Part shown: positions 48,130 to 56,326 of the stretch, piece by piece
How the letters are laid out: every line of letters starts with the position of its first letter
How positions within the stretch are numbered: position 1 is the stretch's first letter
DNA from: Ideonella_A sp963843805
GTDB lineage: Bacteria; Pseudomonadota; Gammaproteobacteria; Burkholderiales; Burkholderiaceae_C
Direction: 5' to 3'
NCBI GenBank assembly: GCA_963843805.1
Contig: CAWJLY010000011.1
Coordinates: 62,001 to 126,000, forward strand
Length of the DNA: 64,000 bases
Made by a program: the position numbers and the translations under genes
Notes under the pieces: model-generated
Told to the model about the DNA's origin: nothing
Seen by the model: the letters and a program-made list of their open reading frames with translations, nothing else
Database searches by the model: none

Positions 48130-48930
48130 ATGAATGCGATCATCGAGAACCGGCCGCGGGCGTTGCCTGCCGTCTGGCCGCGTCCTGTGGAAACCTCGTT
48201 CCAGGTCGTGTGGGCGCACAGTGCCGATGAGGTTGCGCAAGCGCAGCGCTTGCGCTTCCGGATTTTTCATGACGAGATGGGCGCACATCTGCCGCTCGAT
48301 TCGGCTGCTGTGCCGGGCCACGATATCGACCGGTATGACGCACATTGCGAGCACCTGCTGATCAGGGCCCGCAGCGGCGCGCAGCATGGTCAGGTCGTTG
48401 CCACCTGTCGGCTGTTGACGCCGGCGGGCGCGGCGGCGGCGGGCGGGCGCTACACCGACGGCGAATTCGATCTTGATCCGATTCGAAACCGATTGTCGAC
48501 AACCATCGAAATGGGCCGTGTCTGTATCCACCCCGACTGGCGCAACGGCATGCTGGTGATGGCGATGTGGAAGGCCGTCGGCGAGCAGATGGCACTGCAA
48601 AAATTCGATTCGATGATCGGTTGTACCAGCGTCAGTGCAGCCGATGGGGGCGAGTTGGCCCGACAGTTGTGGTGGCAGCTGAGTGCGACCCACCTGGTGC
48701 CGGCGCCGCTCCAGATCCGCCCACGCATGGCCCTCGCGCTGGGCAGCCGTGCGGGCCTGCCGCGGGTTGCGATACCGACGCTGATGAAGGGCTACCTGCG
48801 CTGCGGCGGCAGGTTGCTCGGACCTCCCGCGCTCGATCGGGATTTCAACACCGCCGACTTTCCGATGCTCGTGAACCTGGCCGATCTGCCGTCGCGTTAT
48901 GTCAAGCGCGTGTTGGCAAGCAAGGCATGA
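48130..48930 (+). CDS. olsB: GNAT acyltransferase, ornithine lipid synthase OlsB-like
   Basis: A 266-residue acyltransferase resembling L-ornithine N(alpha)-acyltransferase, which puts a 3-hydroxyacyl chain from acyl-ACP onto the amino group of ornithine. Landmarks: LRFRIFHDEMGAHLP, DRYDAHCEHLLI, VATCRLLTPAGA, TIEMGRVCIHPDWRNGMLVM (the acyl-CoA/ACP-binding strand and loop), MIGCTSVSAADGG and DFNTADFPMLVNLADLPSRY. No OlsA (second acyltransferase) is visible here. The stop overlaps the start of an ATP-grasp gene (ATGA), so the two products are co-expressed. Confidence 0.87.
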   Translation: MNAIIENRPRALPAVWPRPVETSFQVVWAHSADEVAQAQRLRFRIFHDEMGAHLPLDSAAVPGHDIDRYDAHCEHLLIRARSGAQHGQVVATCRLLTPAGAAAAGGRYTDGEFDLDPIRNRLSTTIEMGRVCIHPDWRNGMLVMAMWKAVGEQMALQKFDSMIGCTSVSAADGGELARQLWWQLSATHLVPAPLQIRPRMALALGSRAGLPRVAIPTLMKGYLRCGGRLLGPPALDRDFNTADFPMLVNLADLPSRYVKRVLASKA

Positions 48931-50024
48931 GTGGGCTGCCAATCCCGGTTTCGCAGGCTCATCGGCGCCGCGTCGGCCTTGCAACAGGCATCGGCGCGTT
49001 GGAGCGTCTGCCGAAGTGGGTCAACCTGATCCCGATCGTCCTGCAATGGGCGTGGCTCTCGCTCCGGTACCGGTCGATCACCTTGCCTTCAGCCGCCAAT
49101 CCCGCCATCACCACCGGCGGAATGGTCGGCGAGGGCAAGATGGAGTACCTCGCCATCATGGGCTCGCTGGCGCTCGGCGCCACCGCGAAAACGACCTCGA
49201 TCACGGTCGATGGGGTGGCGGCGCTGCGTGCCGCCGAAGCCGCCATGGCACAGTGCAAACTGGTCTATCCGGTCGTGGTCAAACCCGACCTCGGCTGGTG
49301 CGGATTCGGCGTTCGAAAGATCGACTCAGCGTCGGAGCTGGGGGTCTACCTGGCCGCCTTTCCTGCCGGTGAGCAGCTTGTCATCCAGCAGTGGATCGAC
49401 GAGCCCGGCGAGGCGGGAATTTTCTACATGCGGCGGCCCGACCAGAAGATGGGCTTGGTCATCGGCATGCTGCTGCGCCACTTTCCGCGCGTCACCGGAG
49501 ATGGGTTGCGCAACGTGGGCGAACTGATCGCCGCCGATGCCCGCACGCGTCGCCTCGGCCGCGACGGCGCCAGCCAATCCTGCATTGATTTGAGCGCCAT
49601 TCCGGCGCCGGGTCAGGTGGTTCGGGTCGCCACGGTGGGCTCGAGCCGGGTGGGTGGGCGCTACGAGGACGGCAGTGATGCCGTGACCGCTGAACTGGCG
49701 GCGACCATCGATTTGATCGCGCGTGACATGAGCGAATTTCATGTCGGTCGGTTCGATGTCAAGTTCACGAACCTGGACGCGCTTGCTGCGGGCCGATTCA
49801 CCATCATCGAGGTCAACGGCGCAGGTTCGGAGGCGGTCCACGCCTGGGATCCGTCGCTCACGCTGGTGCAGGCGTATGCAATCATTTTCGAGAAGCAGCG
49901 GCGGCTGTTCGCCCTGAGCGACGCCATGCGCCGCCGAGGTCATCGTCCGGTCGGCTGCCTGGCCCTGCTGAGGCACCACCTCCGGCAGCAGCAACTCATT
50001 GCCCGCTACCCGCCGTCGAACTGA
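48927..50024 (+). CDS. ATP-grasp enzyme coupled to OlsB
   Basis: A 365-residue protein with an ATP-grasp fold related to D-Ala-D-Ala ligase/carboxylate-amine ligases. The nucleotide-binding lysine strand is YPVVVKPDLGWCGFGVRKI. IQQWIDEPGEAGIFYMRRP is the adenine/hinge region, and RFDVKFTNLD with FTIIEVNGAGSEAVHAWDP supplies the Mg2+-binding Asp, Glu and Asn. About 90 N-terminal residues include a hydrophobic segment (LIPIVLQWAWLSLRY) that could associate with the membrane. It is translationally coupled to olsB, so an N-acyl amino acid is a plausible substrate for its ligation step; this is inference. It overlaps the next gene convergently by 29 bases. Confidence 0.78.
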   Translation: MSGLPIPVSQAHRRRVGLATGIGALERLPKWVNLIPIVLQWAWLSLRYRSITLPSAANPAITTGGMVGEGKMEYLAIMGSLALGATAKTTSITVDGVAALRAAEAAMAQCKLVYPVVVKPDLGWCGFGVRKIDSASELGVYLAAFPAGEQLVIQQWIDEPGEAGIFYMRRPDQKMGLVIGMLLRHFPRVTGDGLRNVGELIAADARTRRLGRDGASQSCIDLSAIPAPGQVVRVATVGSSRVGGRYEDGSDAVTAELAATIDLIARDMSEFHVGRFDVKFTNLDALAAGRFTIIEVNGAGSEAVHAWDPSLTLVQAYAIIFEKQRRLFALSDAMRRRGHRPVGCLALLRHHLRQQQLIARYPPSN

Positions 50025-50955
50025 CACGGCCCGCGCCGAGATAACCAAGCAGTCCGAGGATGGCCACCGACAGCACGAACGGCAGGATGTTGTAGACCGC
50101 TCGGTAGAGCAGCAATGCGCCAAGCAGATCGGCGCGCCCGGCGCCGGCCAGCAACGCGGTCACGCTGGCCTCGAAAACGCCGATGCCGCCAGGCACGTGC
50201 GCAACGATACCGAGCGCAACCGCCGCGATGCAGCCGACGGCAAACGTGCTGAAGGCAGGCGCCAGGTCGGGCGGCAACAGAACGTACAGTGCGCCGATGG
50301 CGGCCGCGCTTTCTATCGTGCCGATCGCCATCAGGATCAAGGCAGCGCGCGCCGAGGGCAGCGGCTGGGTCCACCCGAACAGCCTGAGCTGCCGATCCGC
50401 GCCACGCAGCCGGAAGACAACGATCGAGAGTCCCGCTGTCAGTGCAGCCGCGATCAAGAGTGAGCGGGCACCGCCTGCGGACGTGAGCCACTCCGCCAGC
50501 TCGGCCAGGGTGAGCATGGCGATGAACCCAAGCCCGAGTGCAAGCCATGACAGCGACACGATGCGGACGACTTCGGTGCGGGTCAATCCGTGCAGCAGGT
50601 AGATGCGCGTGCGGACCAGACTGCCGGTGATGGCGTGGAACCCCACCGTATTGGAAATGGCGTTGGCCGTGGCGCCGGCCAGCAGCCCCACGCTCAACCC
50701 AACGCGGCGGCGCGCCACGGTGTGGAGGCCGAACACGTCGTACAGCGCCAACGCGACGAAACTGAGTGCGGTCAGCGCGAGGGCGCCAGACAAGTGGCTG
50801 ACCGGTTGCGCGGCTACTGCAAGCTGCAGCTGCTGCAGCGAGAGGCCGCCGAACTGTCGGTGCAAGACCCACGCGGTGAAGCCAACGGTGATCGGCAGCA
50901 CCAGCCCGGCGACCAGATGCCGGCGTACTGCCTGAGCGCCGAATGGCGCCTTCAA
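49996..50955 (-). CDS. lysylphosphatidylglycerol synthase transmembrane-region family protein (MprF/YbhN-like)
   Basis: A 319-residue multi-pass membrane protein with about eight helices. The motifs RRRVGLSVGLLAGATANAIS, GFHAITGSLVRTRIYLLHGL and VAHVPGGIGVFEASVTALL match the flippase-like N-terminal domain of MprF and YbhN-type proteins (Pfam LPG_synthase_TM). It lacks the cytosolic aminoacyl-transfer domain. Such domains move lipids across the inner membrane. Convergent with the olsB-ATP-grasp pair, it may act on the lipid they make. Confidence 0.87.
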   Translation of the reverse strand: MKAPFGAQAVRRHLVAGLVLPITVGFTAWVLHRQFGGLSLQQLQLAVAAQPVSHLSGALALTALSFVALALYDVFGLHTVARRRVGLSVGLLAGATANAISNTVGFHAITGSLVRTRIYLLHGLTRTEVVRIVSLSWLALGLGFIAMLTLAELAEWLTSAGGARSLLIAAALTAGLSIVVFRLRGADRQLRLFGWTQPLPSARAALILMAIGTIESAAAIGALYVLLPPDLAPAFSTFAVGCIAAVALGIVAHVPGGIGVFEASVTALLAGAGRADLLGALLLYRAVYNILPFVLSVAILGLLGYLGAGRVSSTAGSGQ

Positions 50956-51065
50956 CTGAAGCGGCCCGCCGATCGACTCCGATGCAGCCGGCGCAGTCGG
51001 TGATCGCTCGGTGAAGAAGTTGCTGGCATGCGCGGCCGATTTTAGACACCGATGCCGCGACCGTC

Positions 51066-51230
51066 GGGCGGCAGATGCTGGTCACAAAGGGACTGCCGGC
51101 GAGACATTGGCGGCGCCCGATAACGATCAGGGTGGATCGGGCGTCAAGGGTCGGGGGCGGTGGTGTGATGGTGTTTCTTGCCGGATGGTGTCCGCGTCGA
51201 GCTTGACGATGGTGGCGGGTGGCCTGAAGC
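51066..51230 (+). pseudogene. remnant of a second FAD oxidoreductase gene copy
   Basis: Bases 51066-51130 (gggcggcagatgctggtcac, then ggcgagacattggcggcgcc) align with 47515-47578 inside the FAD oxidoreductase gene. Bases 51132-51230 (gatcgggcgtcaagggtcgg, then gtttcttgccggatg) align with the gene's last codons and downstream flank, 47885-47990. About 300 bases between the two blocks are missing and the frame is destroyed. This shows an old local duplication followed by deletion. Confidence 0.75.
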
Positions 51231-51329
51231 CTTCATTCCCCCGGACCGGGTCACAAACCGGGTGCTCTGGGTCGACTCGAGCCGGTCCTCTCCTCGCCTC
51301 AGGGCATCCGGCCACCCGCCACCATCGTC
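51205..51329 (-). repeat. diverged hairpin element with perfect 20-bp arms
   Basis: GACGATGGTGGCGGGTGGCC at 51205-51224 is exactly repeated in inverse at 51310-51329. Read on the minus strand, the interior carries GCGAGGAGAGGACCGG and CCGGTCCGGGGGAATGAAGG. These resemble the two loop segments of the hairpin family at 314-647 and 13722-14300, and GGACCGG/CCGGTCC forms an inner stem. It is probably a distant seventh member. Confidence 0.6.
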
Positions 51330-51379
51330 TGGACGAACTGGTTGCTGGGGGTCGTCGATCCACCGCTGCTTTCGCGCTT

Positions 51380-52639
51380 TCAGCGCGAGAGGGCCAGCTT
51401 GGCGGGCCCGGTAGCGCGGCGCAGGCGCCACAGGAGGAACAGCACGATCGAGAAGTTGATGGCATTCCAGATCACACCGTTGATGAAGGCGGCGTGGTAG
51501 CTGCCGGTCAGGTCGAAGACCTTGCCGCTCATCCAGCCGCCGAGTGCCATGCCGAACAGCGTGCACATGATCACCGTGCCGACACGGGCGCCAGCTTCGG
51601 CGGGCGGAAAATGCTCGCGAACGATGATGGCGTAGGCCGGCACCAGACCGCCCTGGAACAGGCCGAACAGCGCCGACACGACATACAGCGAGAGCAGGCT
51701 GTCGAAGGGCAGAAACAGCAGCAAGGCGGTGCCTTGCAGGAACGATCCGAGCAGCAAGGTCCGCACGCCGCCGATGCGGTCGCAGATTGCCCCTGAAATC
51801 AGTCGGCTGACGATGCCGCAGGCCAGCATCAGGCTCAACATCTCGGCGCCACGGGCGGCGCCGAAGCCGAGATCGCCGCAGTAGGCAACGATGTGTACCT
51901 GCGGCATCGCCATCGCGACGCAGCAGGCGGTGCCGGCGATACACAACAAGCCTTGGGCCTGGTTCAGGCTGAGGCCGAACGGGCGATCGGACGGCACCGG
52001 CCCGCCCGCCCGGGGTGGCGTGACGACCGCTGCCGGCGTCTTCGCCCGCATGAAGCCGGCGATCGCGGCGATCGCAAAAAAGCTGAAGATGCCAAGCCCG
52101 ACGCAGGTGGTGCGCCAACCGACGCTGTCGATGAAATGCTGGACCACCGGTGGCCAGATGGCGCCGGCGAGGTAATTGCCGCTGGCGCACACGGCGACGG
52201 CGATGCCACGCCGCTTGACGAACCACATCGAGGTGTCGGCGATCAAGGGGACGAAGGTGGTGCTGCTGCCGAACAAACCGATGAACAAACCCTGGACCAT
52301 CGCATAGGCCGTGATGCTGCCGACAAATCCGGCAGCGATGAAGCCGATGCCCAGGCTGCATGCACCCAGCAACAAGACCGGCACGATGCCGAAGCGATCG
52401 GCCAGTTTGCCCATCATCACGCAGCCCAGACCAAAGCCGACCATCAGCAGGGTATACGGCAGCGATGCCGCAGCACGCGTCACGCCGAACTCGGCCTGCA
52501 CGGCGGGCAACATCACCGACACCACGTACATGCCGGCCGAGCCGATGGTCATCAACAGCAGGGTGGCAAGCAGGCGACGCCACGCTTGCGGCGAATCGGT
52601 CAGCGAGGGGGCGGCGGGGGGGCGGGGCGGCGGGCTCAC
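51380..52639 (-). CDS. MFS transporter
   Basis: A 419-residue secondary carrier with 12 predicted helices in two six-helix halves. The loop 2-3 motif reads MMGKLADRFGIVPVLLLGA (G-x-L-A-D-R-F-G), and its second-half counterpart is ISGAICDRIGGVRTLLLGS. The sequence pattern resembles the monocarboxylate/oxalate-formate (OFA) branch, so an organic-anion substrate is likely, but specificity is not readable. It stands alone, facing away from the DUF2889 gene. Confidence 0.92.
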   Translation of the reverse strand: MSPPPRPPAAPSLTDSPQAWRRLLATLLLMTIGSAGMYVVSVMLPAVQAEFGVTRAAASLPYTLLMVGFGLGCVMMGKLADRFGIVPVLLLGACSLGIGFIAAGFVGSITAYAMVQGLFIGLFGSSTTFVPLIADTSMWFVKRRGIAVAVCASGNYLAGAIWPPVVQHFIDSVGWRTTCVGLGIFSFFAIAAIAGFMRAKTPAAVVTPPRAGGPVPSDRPFGLSLNQAQGLLCIAGTACCVAMAMPQVHIVAYCGDLGFGAARGAEMLSLMLACGIVSRLISGAICDRIGGVRTLLLGSFLQGTALLLFLPFDSLLSLYVVSALFGLFQGGLVPAYAIIVREHFPPAEAGARVGTVIMCTLFGMALGGWMSGKVFDLTGSYHAAFINGVIWNAINFSIVLFLLWRLRRATGPAKLALSR

Positions 52640-52807
52640 AGGCCTATTCTCGCGGCAGAATTGTCTGAAGATCGTGGAACGGGTTGGTGTAGCTTCAACC
52701 CGACGGCAGGAGTCGGGCCGCGCGCGGTAAGAGACGCGGGAAGAGAGTCAGCCCGGACGCCGGGTTCATCACCGACGGTCCGGTTGATCAGCGGCGGAAT
52801 CGATAGC

Positions 52808-53368
52808 CTACGACGTCGATGTCGGTGGCCGGTGCAGGTGCGGCCAGAGTGCAGCGACGACCTCGCGACCGGCGGAATAGGCATAACAGCTATCGACCTT
52901 CGCCAACCGCATCGCTTCGTTGCCAGGCTGGTTGATCTGGGCGATGCGTTGGGGCGCAAGGCCTTGCATGGCGGTGGTTGCCAATGGCCCCATCAACTCG
53001 AGAATGTGGCTGCATGAGGCGGCGCCGGCCAGGTGTTCGCGCACCAGCTTGTTCCAGCCTTTGCCGATGCGCAGGCCTTTCAACGGCGCCAGTGTGTCGA
53101 CAGCGCCGCGACACACGCCGAATGGTGTCGCCACCATGAAGGCCAGTGCGTCGTGGACGAGCAGGGAATCGTCGACGACCAGGCGGACCACGATATCGTG
53201 GATCGGCTGGCCGGGTGGCGTATCTCCCGGCGCCAGTTGGCGCCTGAAGGGATGACTCTTGGTATCGACCAGCCGACCTTCCACCTCGTAGAGCCCGTCG
53301 CGACGCTTGTAGAACCTCAGATCGAGTTGCCGATGGTGAAGCTCTTCCCGCTCGATATTTTCAGACAC
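52808..53368 (-). CDS. DUF2889 domain-containing protein
   Basis: A 186-residue protein of a family with no known function. The core motif is FYKRRDGLYEVEGRLVDTKSHPF, followed by IHDIVVRLVVDDSLLVHDAL and CRGAVDTLAPLKGLRIGKGWNKLVREHLAGAASCSHI, all characteristic of DUF2889. The conserved Cys and His residues (CxH near residue 120) could bind a metal. No export signal is present. Neighbours (MFS carrier, thioredoxin) give no clear functional hint. Confidence 0.88.
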   Translation of the reverse strand: MSENIEREELHHRQLDLRFYKRRDGLYEVEGRLVDTKSHPFRRQLAPGDTPPGQPIHDIVVRLVVDDSLLVHDALAFMVATPFGVCRGAVDTLAPLKGLRIGKGWNKLVREHLAGAASCSHILELMGPLATTAMQGLAPQRIAQINQPGNEAMRLAKVDSCYAYSAGREVVAALWPHLHRPPTSTS

Positions 53369-53507
53369 GACAACGACCCTCCTTGGGAGTCAGACCATCT
53401 CCTTGCGCACGGCAGCCGCTACAAGGTCGCCTTGCAGGGGGATTGCGACTGCGCCCGATGCCAGCGGCGTTTCGCATTGTCGCGCGCCAAGTCCGGTTGA
53501 CAGGAAA

Positions 53508-53939
53508 TCAGCCGCTGCGCGTCAGTTCGGCGTTGATCCAGCGCAGCAGATCGGTTGCCGACATCGCGCCGGACTGGCGCGCGGCCTCCTTGCCGGCGCG
53601 GAACAGGATCAGCGACGGGATGCTTCGAATCTGGTAGACCGCGCTGGTTTGCGGGTTGGCTTCAGTATCGAGCTTGGCAAAACGGACCTCCGGCAGCCGG
53701 CTCGCTGCATCGGCAAAATGCGGCGCCATCATCTTGCAGGGACCACACCATTCGGCCCAGAAGTCGACCAGCACCGGCAGCTCGGTGCGCGACACGTATC
53801 TGGAAAAATTGGAATCGGTCAGCGTGATCGGGTGGGCTGGCAGCAACGCGGCATGGCAGCGGCCGCAGCTTGGCTGTTCTTTCAGCCGGGCGTCGGGCAC
53901 GCGGTTGACAGCGGTGCATGCGGGGCAGGCAAGATGCAT
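53508..53939 (-). CDS. trxC: thioredoxin 2 with N-terminal zinc finger
   Basis: A 143-residue oxidoreductase that reduces disulfides. Two CxxC pairs at the N-terminus (CPAC and CGRC) form the zinc ribbon specific to TrxC. The thioredoxin fold carries the active site WAEWCGPCKMM, followed by FAKLDTEANPQ and the cis-proline in IRSIPSLILF. The start at 53939 gives MHLACPACTAVNRVP, the usual TrxC beginning; longer frames upstream are not supported. TrxC proteins are typically induced by oxidative stress, but no OxyR site was identified. Confidence 0.95.
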   Translation of the reverse strand: MHLACPACTAVNRVPDARLKEQPSCGRCHAALLPAHPITLTDSNFSRYVSRTELPVLVDFWAEWCGPCKMMAPHFADAASRLPEVRFAKLDTEANPQTSAVYQIRSIPSLILFRAGKEAARQSGAMSATDLLRWINAELTRSG

Positions 53940-54044
53940 GGTGTTGACCTGGTTGGACCCCGCAGGACGTGCGGAGATGCTGAAACAGCCAGTCATCATG
54001 CACCACGCGCCGACCAGTCAAGTGCGGCGCATGGCGCCCGACAG

Positions 54045-54968
54045 TCACCGTCGAGTCGACAGCCAGATTCCGGGCAAGATCAACAGTCCACCCACCGCGT
54101 GGAACCAGTGGACCTGCTCACCGAGAACCGACCACCCGATGACCGCGCTGTACAACGGCCCCAGGTACAAGACCACCGAGACCCGCGCTGCGCCGAGCAC
54201 CCGTTGCATCATCGAATAGGCGGCATAGGCGCCCGCACCGGGGATCAGGGCTGCGGCCAGCACCAGTCCGACAGCGGTCCAGGACAGCGTGCTTGGCAAC
54301 CAGAGAACGGCCTCGGCAATCGTGAACGGAATCAACACGGCGATGCCGCCGCATGAAATCAGCGCCAGCCGTGCGACCGAGCCGAACGGCGAGGACCAAC
54401 CGCGCAACAGCAGCGAATAAATGGTCCAGGCCAGCACCGCGGTGGCGATCCAGATGTCGCCAGGGGTGAACCGCAGCGCGGCGAGTGCGCCCCAGTCGCC
54501 GCGAACCAGGATGTGCAACATGCCGGCCAGCGCCAGCGCGACGCCGAACAGCGCCGGCACACCGAGCCGCTCGCGCAGCCACAGCGCCGAGGCCAATGCA
54601 ATCAGCACCGGCGAAGTGGCGTACAACAAACCGATATTGACGGCGCTGGTGGTGCGCCCGCCGATATAGACGAATGCGCCGCAGATCCACATGCCGAGTG
54701 CGCCGAGAACGATGAATCGGTGCCATTCCCTGGCGATCAAGTGCCGCTTGGCGACCAACTCGCCGCGGCAGACAAATGCCAGCACCGCCGCTGCGACCAT
54801 CCATCGGCCGAGCGCCAACGCATGCGGTGCGATCACGCCGGGCGCCCAGCGGGCGACCAGATAATTGACGCTCCACAGTGCCGGTGCGATGAAGATCAGC
54901 GCGTGGGCAAGGCGCAGTTCGCCCGCGCTGTGACTGCTAACTGCGCCGTCCGGTACGGTGGTCGTCAC
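54045..54968 (-). CDS. EamA/DMT family transporter
   Basis: A 307-residue membrane protein with ten predicted helices in two EamA repeats. The first repeat includes ALIFIAPALWSVNYLVARWA and GGRTTSAVNIGLLYATSPVLIALASALWL. The second includes LIPGAGAYAAYSMMQRVLGA and YLGPLYSAVIGWSVLGEQVH. These are drug/metabolite exporters, often for amino acids or related metabolites; the substrate is not known. It is divergent from the radical SAM gene, and the ~95 bases between them include both start regions. Confidence 0.92.
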   Translation of the reverse strand: MTTTVPDGAVSSHSAGELRLAHALIFIAPALWSVNYLVARWAPGVIAPHALALGRWMVAAAVLAFVCRGELVAKRHLIAREWHRFIVLGALGMWICGAFVYIGGRTTSAVNIGLLYATSPVLIALASALWLRERLGVPALFGVALALAGMLHILVRGDWGALAALRFTPGDIWIATAVLAWTIYSLLLRGWSSPFGSVARLALISCGGIAVLIPFTIAEAVLWLPSTLSWTAVGLVLAAALIPGAGAYAAYSMMQRVLGAARVSVVLYLGPLYSAVIGWSVLGEQVHWFHAVGGLLILPGIWLSTRR

Positions 54969-55063
54969 CAGAGCGCGCGCCGGTCAACCCGCCGACAACC
55001 CCGCGCCACACAAGGGCCAATTGAAAGCTGTATATTCATCCAGTATTGTTGCCCGGGTTGTCG

Positions 55064-56326
55064 ATGTTGAACCTTCATCAAAAGCTGGCCATTCTGGCCG
55101 ACGCCGCCAAATACGACGCCTCGTGCGCGTCGAGCGGCAGCAGCAAGCGCCATTCGCTGGGTGGCCGAGGCATCGGGTCGACCGAAGGATCGGGAATCTG
55201 CCACAGCTATACGCCTGACGGGCGCTGCATCTCGTTGTTGAAGATACTGCTGACCAACTACTGCGCCTACGATTGCCTGTACTGCGTCAACCGGGTCAGC
55301 AGCAATGTGCCACGGGCCCGGTTCAGCGTTGACGAGGTGGTGCAGCTGACGCTCGATTTTTATCGGCGCAATTGCATCGAAGGCCTGTTTCTCAGCTCGG
55401 GGATCATCCGCAACGCCGACTACACGATGGAGCAGGTCGTCGAGGTGGCGAGGCGGCTGCGCGAGGACCATGATTTTCGCGGCTACATTCATCTGAAGAC
55501 GATCCCCGAGGCGAGTGCCGAATTGCTCGCCGCGGCGGGCCGCTTTGCCGACCGGCTGAGCATCAATGTCGAATTGCCGACGCAGGCGGCACTGAGCGAG
55601 CTGGCGCCCGAAAAAGACGGCGCGGCGATCCGCCGCTCGATGGCGACCATCCGCATTCACATCGACGATGCGAAGGATGCGGCACGGCCGTCCAAGGTGT
55701 CGTCGCAGGCCGGCGTGGCGCCGCGCAAGGCAGCTCCGGCGCGGTTTGCCCCGGCCGGGCAAAGCACACAGATGATCGTTGGCGCCGATGCAACCAGTGA
55801 CCGCACCATCCTCGACGCGAGTGCTCACCTGTACGGCGCCTACCGCCTGAAGCGCGTCTATTACTCGGCGTTCAGCCCGATTCCCGACGCGCCGCGCGCG
55901 CTGCCATCCAGACCGGCACCGATGCAACGCGAGCACCGGCTGTATCAGGCCGATTGGCTGCTGCGTTTCTACGGTTTCGGCCACGACGAGATCGTTGCTG
56001 GCGCCGACGGCATGTTGTCGCTCGATTTCGACCCCAAGCTGGCCTGGGCACTGGCTCATCCCGAGCGGTTTCCGGTCGACTTGAATCGGGCGCCAAAAGA
56101 AATGCTGCTGCGGGTTCCGGGGGTCGGTGTCAAGGCGGTCGAACGCATGCTGAAAACGCGCCGGGTTCGCGCCTTGCGCAGCGATGACCTGGCACGGCTG
56201 CACCTGTCGCCGGCCAAGGTGTTGCCGTTCGTGGTGCTGACCGACCATCGCCCGCCAGCCGCTGTGGATGCGGCCGCCATGGCCCAAAAGCTGCGTCGGC
56301 CGCCGGTTCAGGCTGCGCTGTTCTGA
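55064..56326 (+). CDS. radical SAM protein of the UdgX-linked DNA modification/repair family
   Basis: A 420-residue protein of the TIGR03916 type (putative DNA modification/repair radical SAM protein). The [4Fe-4S] ligands are C67, C71 and C74 in NYCAYDCLYC. The barrel continues through GLFLSSGIIRNADYTMEQVV and HLKTIPEASAELL. The C-terminus holds a helix-hairpin-helix DNA-binding motif, NRAPKEMLLRVPGVGVKAVERML. It overlaps the next gene by one base (TGATG), the first of a run of coupled genes. Its reaction is unknown; the partner UdgX suggests handling of damaged or modified bases. Confidence 0.9.
   Translation: MLNLHQKLAILADAAKYDASCASSGSSKRHSLGGRGIGSTEGSGICHSYTPDGRCISLLKILLTNYCAYDCLYCVNRVSSNVPRARFSVDEVVQLTLDFYRRNCIEGLFLSSGIIRNADYTMEQVVEVARRLREDHDFRGYIHLKTIPEASAELLAAAGRFADRLSINVELPTQAALSELAPEKDGAAIRRSMATIRIHIDDAKDAARPSKVSSQAGVAPRKAAPARFAPAGQSTQMIVGADATSDRTILDASAHLYGAYRLKRVYYSAFSPIPDAPRALPSRPAPMQREHRLYQADWLLRFYGFGHDEIVAGADGMLSLDFDPKLAWALAHPERFPVDLNRAPKEMLLRVPGVGVKAVERMLKTRRVRALRSDDLARLHLSPAKVLPFVVLTDHRPPAAVDAAAMAQKLRRPPVQAALF

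Larger units (their letters stand above)
50956..51379. other. spacer with a gene remnant and a hairpin element
   Basis: No intact gene in these 424 bases. 51066-51230 is a decayed partial copy of the FAD oxidoreductase gene and its downstream flank. 51205-51329 is a palindromic element with perfect 20-base arms. The rest (50956-51065 and 51330-51379) shows nothing I recognise. Confidence 0.7.
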
